DNA of 64,000 nt from Bin34 sp965219935 (GCA_965219935.1 CBDCOU010000003.1:1860001-1924000), one strand, 5' to 3'; numbered from the stretch's first letter, positions 9,512 through 18,214 are shown. A program made the numbers and translations. Notes: generated by a model not told the origin, from the sequence alone.

Positions 9512-10291
9512 TACTCCGCGTCCCCTTGGGCCTCCCAGCCGCATTTCCAAATACCCTCCTACAATGAAAGGGAAGGGTGCCGCGCCCTCCCGCCGTCCCG
9601 CCCCCAAGGACCCTTCACCGATGCGCAGGATCCGCTTGACCCGAACGACATCCCCGCACTGGTTCCCCGGCTCCGGCGCACGCTGGTCTTGGGCGTGCTG
9701 GCGGTGGGGCTGTGGATCGGTTTAGGGATGCCAGGGTTCCCTGGTTCCCCACCAGTCCTGGCGGTGTCTGCGCGCCCACCGAGATCCGTTTCCACCCCGG
9801 CATGCCTCGCTCAGGGCCCTTCCCCCAGCCTGGCCTGTGACAAGACCATCCTGCTGGCACTGCGGGATGACCTTCTGGCCGGGAGCCATACCGGGTACAA
9901 CATGGGATTTCTGAGGTACCGGGACGTCGTCCCGCTACGGGATTTCTGGGGTGTCACAGTGGGCGGGGAGCCCCCGCGGGTTACCAGGTTGGAGATGAGC
10001 CCGTCGGTTGAAGGGCTCGGATGCCAACCTTGTACTTATCTGGGAGGAATTGTGCCTCCCGCATTGGGGCGATTGGCCCAACTGGAGCATTTGGCACTTA
10101 CGGCCAACCGGCTGACGGGCCCAATCCCCGGTGAGCTGGGCCAACTCGACTCTCTCCGGGTCCTGGACCTTGACGACAACCCGTGGACTGGTTGTTGGCC
10201 TCCAGCGATACGCTTCCTGGTCCCGCGGGGACACTTCAAGTGTTCCTCCTGTCCCGATTTGCCCCCCTGCCAGCACTCTCTTCCGGACTGA
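9431..10291 (+). CDS. Leucine-rich-repeat protein, probably secreted; start unresolved, possibly frameshifted
   Basis: The coding character begins near 9660: a hydrophobic signal-like segment (LVLGVLAVGLWIGLG), then CDKTILLALRDDL, typical of the N-terminal cap of plant-like and bacterial LRR proteins, then LRRs ending in LTGPIPGELGQLDSLRVLDLDDNPWTG. Only about three repeats are present, so the protein is short for the family. The open frame before about 9511 is IS sequence. No ATG, and only weak TTG/GTG codons, lie in this frame upstream of the signal. The best Shine-Dalgarno plus ATG (AAGGA then ATG 9621) is in another frame, which suggests a frameshift between 9623 and 9690. Confidence 0.5.
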   Translation: MGLAFHEGAMSSVRRHAGRVALRQTASYSASPWASQPHFQIPSYNEREGCRALPPSRPQGPFTDAQDPLDPNDIPALVPRLRRTLVLGVLAVGLWIGLGMPGFPGSPPVLAVSARPPRSVSTPACLAQGPSPSLACDKTILLALRDDLLAGSHTGYNMGFLRYRDVVPLRDFWGVTVGGEPPRVTRLEMSPSVEGLGCQPCTYLGGIVPPALGRLAQLEHLALTANRLTGPIPGELGQLDSLRVLDLDDNPWTGCWPPAIRFLVPRGHFKCSSCPDLPPCQHSLPD

Positions 10292-10727
10292 CAGGGGCGG
10301 AGACAGCCGTGCCGAGGGCTCGAGGCACGCGCCATCAGGTGCAGAAAGTGGCACACCCTCTCAGGCCCCGCACCGGGGATGCTCCACCCTTCGTAGAGTT
10401 CGCCTCTCGGGAGCAGTACCGACCCACGAGAAGAAGTCGCCATCCAGGGACATGATGTCCAAGTCATGTCCATCTTGATGGGTGGGTTGTGTCACCGGCG
10501 AAGTGAATCTTCCGCCGGACGGTACATTGGCTATCCAAGCAGCTTCAAGGCGCTGGGATACCGACTGCGAAGCCTCTTCGGATTTGGCAGCCGCAGCCCA
10601 CGAAGCGGATGCAATCCCGGCGGACAGTTCCGGGGAGTTGCGCGGCTCAGGCTGAGGATTCGATGTGGTCGTTTACCTGTAGCCGAGGCAGGCATCCTCC
10701 CGGTATCGATGCCCTGCAGTCAATGGA
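10292..10727. other. 436-bp intergenic stretch holding an Rpn-type 3' remnant
   Basis: Open frames here lack protein character. The right half, 10465-10702, is the second copy of the repeat described at 5890-6140. The left part (10292-10464) shows nothing I recognise. Confidence 0.5.
10465..10702. repeat. Dispersed repeat copy B: remnant of Rpn-type gene 3' end with conserved flank
   Basis: Aligns with 5890-6140. On the minus strand the segment near 10660-10702 reads CLPRLQVNDHIES, matching the RLPRLQANGRT end of the Rpn-type remnant at 6089. The conserved region continues some 190 bp beyond the stop. The body of the gene is gone. Confidence 0.55.
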
Positions 10728-11192
10728 TCAGGCCGTCAAGTCCCTGGTCCGGCGCGACCGCAAGGCAAGTACCCAAATGCCCAGGGCCCACTCCGCAAGG
10801 GCCCACAGCAAGCCGACCTGGTCCAAGTAATCGAATACCAGGAGCGAAATCAGGAACTGAACCAGGTGGGCAGTGCCGGCCACGAACAACGGAATGGACA
10901 CAATCCTCAGGAACCGTCCCAACTGGCTGCGCAAATCGGGCGAGGTCCGGAAGTGGTGCTCCGCCACCACCAGGAAAATCAGCGTGCAAACCCCAACCAC
11001 TGCAAAGGTTGTGAAGAGAGTCCCGCCATGGATCAGATATCGGTCCAGCTCCTGGCTGGTCAGGACCAGACGGACCGCGTCGCGCAGGGTCGAAGCCGCC
11101 AGAAACCCGACGGCAAAACTCAAAAGCAGGTAGACGTAAGTCAGGAGATGGAAGCCGACACTGCGTCGTCCCATCAACGCATCGAGGGTCAT
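10728..11192 (-). CDS. Small four-helix integral membrane protein of unknown function
   Basis: 154 residues with about four membrane segments: LLTYVYLLLSFAVGFLA, GTLFTTFAVVGVCTLIFLVV, FLRIVSIPLFVAGTAHLVQFLISLLV and LLWALAEWALGIWVLAL. The start ATG at 11192 has an AGGAG 9 nt upstream. It lies 21 bp after oppF1 and is probably the last gene of that operon. I do not recognise the family; the pattern resembles small YqhA/UPF0114-like proteins, but without a diagnostic motif I leave it unnamed. Confidence 0.75.
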   Translation of the reverse strand: MTLDALMGRRSVGFHLLTYVYLLLSFAVGFLAASTLRDAVRLVLTSQELDRYLIHGGTLFTTFAVVGVCTLIFLVVAEHHFRTSPDLRSQLGRFLRIVSIPLFVAGTAHLVQFLISLLVFDYLDQVGLLWALAEWALGIWVLALRSRRTRDLTA

Positions 11193-11213
11193 TCCTGAAG
11201 TCTCCTGTATCCT

Positions 11214-12284
11214 TCAGGCCGACAGCGTAACCGGGGCAACCGTGATCCCGTCCAGATCGAGGTCCTTGGCAAAGTGGCAGGCTGCGAAATGCCTGTCGGA
11301 CATGGACACCTGCGGTGGATCCTCCTCCCGACAGATGTCCTGTACGTGCGCGCAGCGTTCCTGAAAGACGCAGCCGGTCGGCAGGTTGGCGGGATCCGGC
11401 GGCTCGCCGGCCGTCACGAGGCGCTTGCCCCGACTGCCCTTGGCCGTGCGCGGCACCGCCGCCAGCAGGAGGGCCGTATACGGATGGCGCGGCCTGTCCA
11501 GCAATTCATCCTTGGGTCCCAGCTCCACCAGCCTGCCAGCGTACATGACCGCAATCCGGTCGCAGATGTAGCGAATCACGCTCATGTCGTGCGACACGAA
11601 CATGTAGGTCAAGTGGAACTCCTGCTGCAACTCCTGCAACAGGTTCAGGATTTGTGCCTGAATCGAAACATCCAGCGCGGAAACCGGTTCGTCCGCAATC
11701 ACAAGGCGCGGATTCACCACCAGGGCCCGGGCGATGCCAATCCGCTGCCGTTGCCCGCCGCTGAAACTGTGCGGATAGCGCCGCAGGTGCTCCACCCGCA
11801 GGCCCACCAGTTCAATGATGCGGGCCACCCTCTGCTCGAGCTCGGTGCCCTTGGCCACGCCGTTGACCAGCAGCGGTTCGCCCACGGTCTCCAGGATGTT
11901 CATGCGGGGATTGAGCGAAGCGAAGGGATCCTGGAAGATCATCTGTGCCCGGCGCCGGAACAGCTTCTGCTCTTCCTGAGTCAGGCTGCCGACATCCAGC
12001 CGGCCCTCATCCAGGTTGATCCTGATGGATCCGGACGTCATGTCATAGAGGCGCAGGATGGTTCGGCCCAGCGTGGTCTTGCCGCAGCCGCTCTCGCCCA
12101 CCACGCCCAGGGTTTCGCCGTTGGCCAGCGTGAACGACACGTCGTGGACAGCCTTGGTGTAGCCAATCACCCGGCGTAGGAACCCCTTGGTGATGGGAAA
12201 ATACTTGCTCAGGCCCTCCACCTGCAGCAGTTCACCCGCGGCAGTCCCGTTGGCCCCTGATGTGGTCTGCATCACATCCGCCAT
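11214..12284 (-). CDS. Oligopeptide-type ABC importer ATPase, OppF/DppF-like (system 1)
   Basis: 356 residues. Walker A GESGCGKTTLGR, signature SGGQRQRIGIARAL, Walker B RLVIADEPVSALD, and the H-loop FVSHDM. The C-terminal extension has the cysteine cluster of the Opp/Dpp family (GCVFQERC...DIC...ACHF), which in relatives can hold an iron-sulfur cluster. Two bases separate the stop of oppD1 from this ATG, so the two ATPase genes are coupled. It powers the OppB1/OppC1 permease. Confidence 0.95.
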   Translation of the reverse strand: MADVMQTTSGANGTAAGELLQVEGLSKYFPITKGFLRRVIGYTKAVHDVSFTLANGETLGVVGESGCGKTTLGRTILRLYDMTSGSIRINLDEGRLDVGSLTQEEQKLFRRRAQMIFQDPFASLNPRMNILETVGEPLLVNGVAKGTELEQRVARIIELVGLRVEHLRRYPHSFSGGQRQRIGIARALVVNPRLVIADEPVSALDVSIQAQILNLLQELQQEFHLTYMFVSHDMSVIRYICDRIAVMYAGRLVELGPKDELLDRPRHPYTALLLAAVPRTAKGSRGKRLVTAGEPPDPANLPTGCVFQERCAHVQDICREEDPPQVSMSDRHFAACHFAKDLDLDGITVAPVTLSA

Positions 12285-12286
12285 GA

Positions 12287-13348
12287 TCAGTCACCTGCCG
12301 CACCATTCGAGGCCAAATCCACATCGTCCGCATACAGGAAACAGCGGACCGTATGGCCCTGTCGCGGTTCCAGCACGGGCGGCGGCGACTCGTCGCAAAC
12401 CCCTTGTATACGCTCGGTGCACCGAGCGTAGAAGGGACAGCCCTTGTGCACGGCAAAGGGGTTTGGGATGTTGCCGGAAATCGGAACCAGCTGTTCCAGC
12501 GGTCCATCGATCTTGGGGATGGACTGCCACAGCGCCCGGGTGTACGGATGGAGCGGTTCGTCGAAGATGGTCTCCGCGTCCGCATGCTCCATGACCAGTC
12601 CCAGGTACATCACCATCACCTCGTCGGCCACACCGCCCACGACCGCCAGGTCGTGGCTGATGTAGATGATGGCCATGTTGAGGTCATCCTGCAGTTCCTG
12701 AATCAACTCCAGGATCTGGGCCTCAATCGTCACGTCCAGCGCGGTTGTGGGTTCGTCCGCAATCAGCAGGGCCGGATCGCAGGACAGCGCCATGGCAATC
12801 ATGGCCCGCTGGCGCATGCCGCCCGACAGTTCATGGGGATAGGCGTCCACGGCCCGGTCCGGACGCGGAATACCGACCCGCCGCAACAAATCCTCGGTCC
12901 GCTCACGCGCGGATTGCGGGGTCGAATCCGGAATGTGCAGCAAGATCGCCTCGCCGATCTGATCCCCGACCGTATGCAGGGGGCTGAAGGAGGTCATCGG
13001 CTCCTGGAAGATCATGCCGATCTCGCCGCCCCGCACGTCCCGGTACTCCTGTCCGCGGGGATCCAGCCGCCCCAGATCCACAGTCTCGGTCCCGCCGTCG
13101 GGCATGGCGCGGTGGAGCACGATCTCCCCCGCCAACTGCTTGGCCGGCGGACTGGGCACAATGCCCATCACCGACTGGGCCGACACGGACTTGCCGGATC
13201 CGCTCTCGCCGATGATGCCCAGGGTGCGGCCCCGGTGCACGTCGAAGCTAACGTCGTTGACGGCCTGGACCACGCCCTCGAACAGATAGAAGTGGACCTG
13301 TAGATTGCGGACTTCAAGCAGCAGATCGCTGCGTCCGGAGTCAGACAC
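12287..13348 (-). CDS. Oligopeptide-type ABC importer ATPase, OppD/DppD-like (system 1)
   Basis: 353 residues from GTG 13348, chosen because an AGGGAG lies 8 nt upstream and the family's first strand (LLLEVRNLQVHF) follows at once. The much longer open frame upstream only reads through oppC1 out of frame. Walker A GESGSGKSVSAQSV, signature LSGGMRQRAMIA, Walker B LLIADEPTTALD. The C-terminal cysteine block is CPFYARC...GVC...VRCFLY. Starts 11 bp downstream of the oppC1 stop. Confidence 0.93.
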   Translation of the reverse strand: MSDSGRSDLLLEVRNLQVHFYLFEGVVQAVNDVSFDVHRGRTLGIIGESGSGKSVSAQSVMGIVPSPPAKQLAGEIVLHRAMPDGGTETVDLGRLDPRGQEYRDVRGGEIGMIFQEPMTSFSPLHTVGDQIGEAILLHIPDSTPQSARERTEDLLRRVGIPRPDRAVDAYPHELSGGMRQRAMIAMALSCDPALLIADEPTTALDVTIEAQILELIQELQDDLNMAIIYISHDLAVVGGVADEVMVMYLGLVMEHADAETIFDEPLHPYTRALWQSIPKIDGPLEQLVPISGNIPNPFAVHKGCPFYARCTERIQGVCDESPPPVLEPRQGHTVRCFLYADDVDLASNGAAGD

Positions 13349-13359
13349 GCTGGCTCTCC

Positions 13360-14520
13360 CTAGTGATCCGAGTACGGGTCGGCCGCATCGCGCAGGCCGT
13401 CGCCGACATTGTTGAAGAGCAGCACGGCAGCCATTACCCAAGCCGCGGGGATCAACTGGTGGGGATGCTGGGCAATCGCCACGATGTCCTGCGCATCCTG
13501 GAGGAGTGTGCCCCAACTCACGGCCGGCGGCTGAATGCCCAATCCCAGGAAGCTCAGGGCCGTCTCGGCCAGAATCATGGTCGGCACCGCCAACGTGACC
13601 GTGACAATCAGGTGGCTGGTGAAGCCGGGCAGCAAGTGCTTGAAAATGATGCGTCGCTCCCCGGTGCCGGCCGCCTTGGCCGCCATGGCGTAATCCTCCT
13701 CGCGCAGGGAGAGCAGCTTGCCCCGTACCACCCGCGCCAAGCCGGTCCAGCCCAGGATGGACAGAATGATCGTGATGGCGAAGTAGGTCTTGAGCACTGG
13801 CCAGTCGCGGGGCAGGGCCGCCGACAGAGCCATCCACAGTGGAATTTGGGGAATGGAGATCAGGAAGTCGATGAGACGCTGGATCACCTCGTCGATCAAG
13901 CCTCCGAAGTATCCCGAAATGCCGCCCAAAATCACCCCCAGAATCAGACTCAGGGCCACGCCAATCAGGCCAATGGACAGGGATATGCGGGCACCGTAGA
14001 GAGTGCGGGACAGAAGATCCCGCCCCAGCCGATCCGCACCGAACAACATGAAGGGAGGCGGCTCCTCAACATCGGTGCCGAAGAAATGCACCGTGGCGGT
14101 CCAGTCGCCGACAATCGTGTACTCCGGACCCGGTGCAAACAACCGCAGCTTGACGGGGTTGTCCAGGATGGGCGCAAACTCGTACTTGAAGGTCTCCTTG
14201 TTCAGGGTCTTCTCGTATCCGTAGTAATGCGGTCCAATGAAGCCTCCGCCCTCCGGGTTTTGGTCAAACCAGTGCAGTCGCACCGGGGGGGCCTCCTGGT
14301 AGCTCTCAAAGCGCGTCGAGGGCAGATAGGGGCTGAAGAACCCCGGCAGGATGGCCAGGACATAGAGCAGCAACAGCAGGGCCGTGGAAATCATGGCCAC
14401 GCGGTGTCGGCGAAAACGCCACCAGATCAGCGACCACTGGCTGGCGTAGTAAAACCGATCGTCCTGTTCCGCCTGTTCGGCAACCAGGACTTCCTCAAAG
14501 ACTTCTGTGGAAGCAGTCAT
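13360..14520 (-). CDS. Oligopeptide-type ABC importer permease, OppC/DppC-like (system 1)
   Basis: Six membrane segments; the EAA-loop region is AAKAAGTGERRIIFKHLLPG near residue 290. The extracytoplasmic loop between the first membrane helix (MISTALLLLLYVLAIL) and the conserved FGADRLGRDLLSRTLYGARISL block is about 80 residues longer than in typical OppC. ATG 14520 follows the oppB1 stop by 17 bp; a TTG at 14541 that overlaps that stop (TTGA) is an alternative start. Pairs with OppB1. Confidence 0.93.
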   Translation of the reverse strand: MTASTEVFEEVLVAEQAEQDDRFYYASQWSLIWWRFRRHRVAMISTALLLLLYVLAILPGFFSPYLPSTRFESYQEAPPVRLHWFDQNPEGGGFIGPHYYGYEKTLNKETFKYEFAPILDNPVKLRLFAPGPEYTIVGDWTATVHFFGTDVEEPPPFMLFGADRLGRDLLSRTLYGARISLSIGLIGVALSLILGVILGGISGYFGGLIDEVIQRLIDFLISIPQIPLWMALSAALPRDWPVLKTYFAITIILSILGWTGLARVVRGKLLSLREEDYAMAAKAAGTGERRIIFKHLLPGFTSHLIVTVTLAVPTMILAETALSFLGLGIQPPAVSWGTLLQDAQDIVAIAQHPHQLIPAAWVMAAVLLFNNVGDGLRDAADPYSDH

Positions 14521-14537
14521 GATGGGTTCCGAAAGTG

Positions 14538-15539
14538 TCAACGGGCCGCGGCGGCACTATAGCGAATGCGTGGATCCAGCGCCGCCAGCAGGATGTCCGA
14601 CAACAATGTGCCCACGACCGTCAGCACCGACAGAATCATGACAATGCTGCCGGCCAGGAACATGTCCTGGGCCAGCACGGCCCGCAGCAGGAGCGGCCCG
14701 GTGGTCTGAAGGCCCAAAACCAGGGACACCAGCACCTCGCCGGAGAAGATGCCCGGCAGAATCCAGCCGATCGTGCTGATGACCGGGTTCATGGACATGC
14801 GCACCGGATACTTGAACAGAAGCTGCATCTCGTTAACGCCCTTGGCGCGGGCGGTAATGACATATTGCTTCTTGAGTTCGTCCAGCAGGTTGCCGCGCAT
14901 GACCCGGATCAGGGCCCCGGTGCCATTCAGCCCGATGATGATAAGCGGGAGCACCAAATGCTTGAGCATGTCGATGAACTTCTCCATCGACATTGGTTCG
15001 TCCATGTACTCGATGGAAAACAGGCCCAAGGGCGCGAACTCGGTAAGCTTGAAGATGTACCAGGCCAACACCATGGCCAATAGGAACGTGGGGATGGTCA
15101 ATCCCAGGAAGCCGAAGAAGGTGAATATGTAGTCCAGCACCGAGTACTGGTGGGTGGCGGAATAGATCCCGATCGGGATGGCGATGACCCAGGACACGAT
15201 CAGCGCCGAGATGGAAATCAGAAGCGTCAGGGGCAGGCGTTCGCCAAGCAGTTCGTTGACGGTCTTGCCCCATTGGAACGACCAGCCGAAGTTGAACTTG
15301 AACAGGATGCCCCGCATCCATCTGACGTAGCGCTTCCAGGCCGGCTGGTCAAAGCCGTACATCTTGACCAACCGCTCCGCCTCGTCCTCGTTGAGTTCGA
15401 TGCCGGAGGCGCGCAGGTTCTCGATCTGGTAGGTGACCCAATCGCCCGGCGGCAGCTCGATGATCGCGAACGACACCAGCGAGATCAGCAACAGGATCGG
15501 TATCAGCATGACGCTGCGCCGCACAATATAGGCAACCAT
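14538..15539 (-). CDS. Oligopeptide-type ABC importer permease, OppB/DppB-like (system 1)
   Basis: 333 residues, six membrane segments starting with VMLIPILLLISLVSFAIIELPPGD, a diagnostic OppB N-terminus. The EAA loop is TARAKGVNEMQLLFKYPVRMSMNP near residue 230. First of the oppB1-C1-D1-F1 run. It is separated from the solute-binding gene upstream by 96 bp that contain a perfect palindrome, so it is probably transcribed at a lower level than the binding protein. Confidence 0.95.
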   Translation of the reverse strand: MVAYIVRRSVMLIPILLLISLVSFAIIELPPGDWVTYQIENLRASGIELNEDEAERLVKMYGFDQPAWKRYVRWMRGILFKFNFGWSFQWGKTVNELLGERLPLTLLISISALIVSWVIAIPIGIYSATHQYSVLDYIFTFFGFLGLTIPTFLLAMVLAWYIFKLTEFAPLGLFSIEYMDEPMSMEKFIDMLKHLVLPLIIIGLNGTGALIRVMRGNLLDELKKQYVITARAKGVNEMQLLFKYPVRMSMNPVISTIGWILPGIFSGEVLVSLVLGLQTTGPLLLRAVLAQDMFLAGSIVMILSVLTVVGTLLSDILLAALDPRIRYSAAAAR

Positions 15540-15570
15540 CGGATCGGGTTCCAGGCGATAGGTCTATGGG

Positions 15571-15604
15571 GGCCGGACGGCATCCCGCGGGATGCCGTCC
15601 GGCC
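15571..15604 (-). promoter_or_regulatory. Perfect 34-bp palindrome between solute-binding protein 1 and oppB1
   Basis: Seventeen bases beginning GGCCGGACGG are followed directly by their exact reverse complement. As RNA this folds into a very stable GC-rich hairpin 32 bp after the solute-binding-protein stop and 31 bp before the oppB1 start. No T-run follows. The likely role is to protect the upstream message from 3' decay or to reduce read-through into the permease genes. Confidence 0.8.
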
Positions 15605-15635
15605 GCTTCAGTGATTCCTGTGGTTCAAGGGAGAG

Positions 15636-17654
15636 CTACTGGTTCTCCTCGGGGTTGACGTAGTACAGCTGCTCCATGGCGAAGTTCTGCGCAATGGCAA
15701 AGCCTTCGGTCGCCACGTTGGCCATGTTGAGAGAAACGATCAGCGGGTACTTTACATTCTCCACGATCGTGATCTCCGGCAGGTTGTCCCGGTGCCAGGC
15801 ATTGCCCTGATCCTTGAACTCATTGTACTCGTCACCGCCGGACACGGAACCCCAGCGGGCAATGTCAAGCGCATAGGCGTCCTTGACCCACTGCGGCGGC
15901 TCCCAGGCCGGATCGCGGTTCTCCTCGGAGGCAGTCATGTACTGCCACCAGGCGTAGCCTGCACGCTGGATTGTGTCGCTGGTCCAGTTGTTGTCCCAGC
16001 CCTGGTCGTGGGCCCAGAAGACCGTGGCCTGCAGTTCGTTGTTGTTGCGCCGTTGGCCCCAAAGCGCTGGATCGAGCTTCTTGACCAGGGCCCGGATGCC
16101 GATGTCGCCCAGGTATTCGCCAACCAATTCGGATGCCGGCTCCAGATCAGGAGCGTGGGCGCCATGCTCAATCAGCAGCTCGAACGGCTCGCCCGAAGGA
16201 TACAGACGGTAGCCGTCGTCGTCCCTCTGATCGAGGCCGATGGAATCGAGCAGGGCATTGGCGCGATCCAGGTCCCGGGTGGACAGATCGGCGCCGACCG
16301 TGTCGAGCGGCTTGGTGGCGTAGCCGTAGTACAGCGTCTCGATCATCTCGTCACGGTTCACGGCCAGGCTGACGGCCTGCCGGAACTCGATGTTGGAGAC
16401 AACCTCCCGGAATGCCGCGGCCAGCGGATCGGCTTCGGCGTTGTAGGTCTGGTTGATCCAAATGGAACTGGAGTCGACATGCATGTCCAGCAGCTGGTGG
16501 CGGTAGCCGCCCGCCGGGCCGTTCTCGACGTACAGCGGAATCTTGACCAGGCCGGTGCTTTCGCGCATGAAGTCGGCCTCGCCGGTCAGAATGCCGGTGT
16601 TGACCATTTCCACATCCTCAACCAGCTTGGAGACCATCTTGTCGATGTAGGGCAGCTGCTTGCCTTCGACGTCAACCTTGTAGTAGTACGGGTTGCGCTC
16701 AAAGACCAGGAGGCCCGGCTCCGCCGCTTCCACGCGCTGCCAGGGAGTGATGACCGGAGAGCGTCCGACCATGCACTTCTCCTGGTTGACGTGCCAGTTG
16801 ACGCAGTCGTTGGCCGTGAAAACCTGATTCCACTCGTCGGTGAGGTTCATCTCATTGAGCTGGTCGCGCAGATCCTCGATCCCGTTCTCAAGGTGGTCCA
16901 CATGGAACTGCTTCAGGTAGGCCGAAGGCCGCACCAGCTCCGTCCAGCCGTTCCAAGTCTCGATGGTCAGGGCGCGCAGGAACCCGCCGTAGGGGGCATC
17001 GAAGTCCACCTGGAAGGTGTAGTCGTCGATCATCTGGAACGTCATCGGCGTGCCGGTGGGATCGTTCCGCGTGCGGAAGCGCCTGGGGAAGCTGGGGGTG
17101 AGGAATTCGTTGCCGTAGATGTCCTCGGCCACGAACCGGGCATCCTCGGCCGTGACCAGGGAGCCGTCGGACCACTTCAAGCCCTCGCGCATGTGGAAGA
17201 CGAAAGTCTGATTGTTGTTGGAGACCTCATAGTCCTTCAGCACATTGCCACGGATGCCCTGCACGCCCAAGCCGGGCGCGGAAAGCAGGGGCTCGTTCAT
17301 GCCGACAAAGGTGTCCGGATTCCAATCCGGGCGGAAGTGGAGCGTGCGCAGGGCGCCGCCGAAGTTGCCGGACTGCCAGTCTACGTGGCCCTCCGGGAGG
17401 AGTACACCGGGGCCCACCACGAACGGTTCATTCGGCAGGCGATCTTCCAGCGGGGGCAGTTCGCCCGACGCCACACGGTCCCACAGCACCGGCGACTCCA
17501 AGGGGTTGCCCGCCATCGCTTCCTCTGCGGCCATCGAGTCCGCATCCTCGGCCGGGGCTTCGGCTGCAGGTCCGGCAGGAGCACCGCAGGCAGCCACCGC
17601 CAACAGCGCAAGGAGCAAGGCTGCCAACAGCCCTGCCTTGAAGGGAGTCTTCAT
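15636..17654 (-). CDS. ABC transporter solute-binding lipoprotein, family 5 (copy 1)
   Basis: 672 residues. Signal with lipobox LAVAAC (acceptor C23), then an Ala/Glu/Pro-rich linker, then a family-5 (peptide/nickel/oligopeptide) binding fold: RTLHFRPDWNPDTF, FHMREGLKWSDGSLVTAEDARF, YTFQVDFDAPYGGF, EFRQAVSLAVNRDEMIE. At about 670 residues it is longer than the 520-550 typical of OppA. Start ATG 17654 has GGAG 8 nt upstream. It is a close paralogue of the gene at 18215, with which it shares leader and flank, so it arose by tandem duplication. It delivers ligand to OppB1/C1. Confidence 0.95.
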   Translation of the reverse strand: MKTPFKAGLLAALLLALLAVAACGAPAGPAAEAPAEDADSMAAEEAMAGNPLESPVLWDRVASGELPPLEDRLPNEPFVVGPGVLLPEGHVDWQSGNFGGALRTLHFRPDWNPDTFVGMNEPLLSAPGLGVQGIRGNVLKDYEVSNNNQTFVFHMREGLKWSDGSLVTAEDARFVAEDIYGNEFLTPSFPRRFRTRNDPTGTPMTFQMIDDYTFQVDFDAPYGGFLRALTIETWNGWTELVRPSAYLKQFHVDHLENGIEDLRDQLNEMNLTDEWNQVFTANDCVNWHVNQEKCMVGRSPVITPWQRVEAAEPGLLVFERNPYYYKVDVEGKQLPYIDKMVSKLVEDVEMVNTGILTGEADFMRESTGLVKIPLYVENGPAGGYRHQLLDMHVDSSSIWINQTYNAEADPLAAAFREVVSNIEFRQAVSLAVNRDEMIETLYYGYATKPLDTVGADLSTRDLDRANALLDSIGLDQRDDDGYRLYPSGEPFELLIEHGAHAPDLEPASELVGEYLGDIGIRALVKKLDPALWGQRRNNNELQATVFWAHDQGWDNNWTSDTIQRAGYAWWQYMTASEENRDPAWEPPQWVKDAYALDIARWGSVSGGDEYNEFKDQGNAWHRDNLPEITIVENVKYPLIVSLNMANVATEGFAIAQNFAMEQLYYVNPEENQ

Positions 17655-17864
17655 TCAAGGTTCTCCTAGTATGAATGTTGAGATTGTAACGCGCCGATCC
17701 GGTCCAAGGAGCTGGCCGAACAAAGTCACTGCCGGCAACGACAAGTGATGCTATGACGAAACGGGATCGGTGGCCCTATTGTAGGGTTGCCTTGCCCTCA
17801 GCGCCAAAGAGACCCAACCGGCATGGTGCCGACGCGAGCCCGGTCGCCCTCTTCAAACCAGTGC

Positions 17865-18142
17865 TCGGAACATCTCCGCGTGCAGCGTGACCGCCGCCAG
17901 CCGCGCCCTGTCCACGGCCATACCCAGGCCCGGTGCCCGCGGTACCGACACGGTCGAGGCCCGCGTTGAGTTCGAAGTTCAGAAACACCCCGTCCTCGTG
18001 GTAGTGGCGGTGGGGGGCGGAGATGTCGCCGGGCAGCACGAAGTTGGGCAGCGAGGCCAAGGCCAGGTTTTGGCGACCCGTCCCACATTGGTCTCCAGCA
18101 TGCCCCCGTACCAGACCGGCACGCCGGCCTCCCGGCACATGT
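17865..18142 (-). pseudogene. Truncated, frameshifted copy of the 3' end of the racemase gene at 20444
   Basis: Translation gives CREAGVPVWYGGMLETNVGR, then after a one-base insertion LALASLPNFVLPGDISAPHR-YHEDG and FELN. The intact gene has CREAGVPVWCGGMLETNVGR, LALASLPNFSLPGDISASRR and FELN. DNA similarity continues through the last codons and into the spacer before solute-binding protein 1, which also matches the spacer at 20231-20443. The left edge of the duplication is near the TGTGCCGGG motif at about 18135. It is a by-product of the duplication and cannot encode an enzyme. Confidence 0.85.
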
Positions 18143-18154
18143 GGTGAGGAGGCC

Positions 18155-18180
18155 TGTCGGCACCCAGTGGGGCACCGACA
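18155..18180 (-). promoter_or_regulatory. Hairpin downstream of solute-binding protein 2
   Basis: TGTCGG and CCGACA arms continue inward (two G-U pairs) to an 11-bp stem with a CACT loop. It lies 35 bp after the stop of the gene at 18215 and has no T-run. Its placement matches the palindrome after copy 1, suggesting a 3' stabiliser or weak terminator. Confidence 0.5.
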
Positions 18181-18214
18181 GACCAATCAACGATCCTCGG
18201 ACAAACTCAAACTA

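Noticed and set aside
10466..11014. 182-residue plus-strand open frame
   Set aside because: It overlaps the conserved Rpn-type remnant and the antisense of the small membrane protein; no protein character.
13349..13837. N-terminal extension of oppD1 to give a 516-residue protein
   Set aside because: The extra part overlaps oppC1 in another frame and is low-complexity; GTG 13348 has a ribosome-binding site and matches the family start.
15792..17669. 625-residue plus-strand open frame
   Set aside because: Antisense of solute-binding protein 1. The equivalent frame also appears opposite copy 2 (19064-20197), as expected from the shared coding strand.
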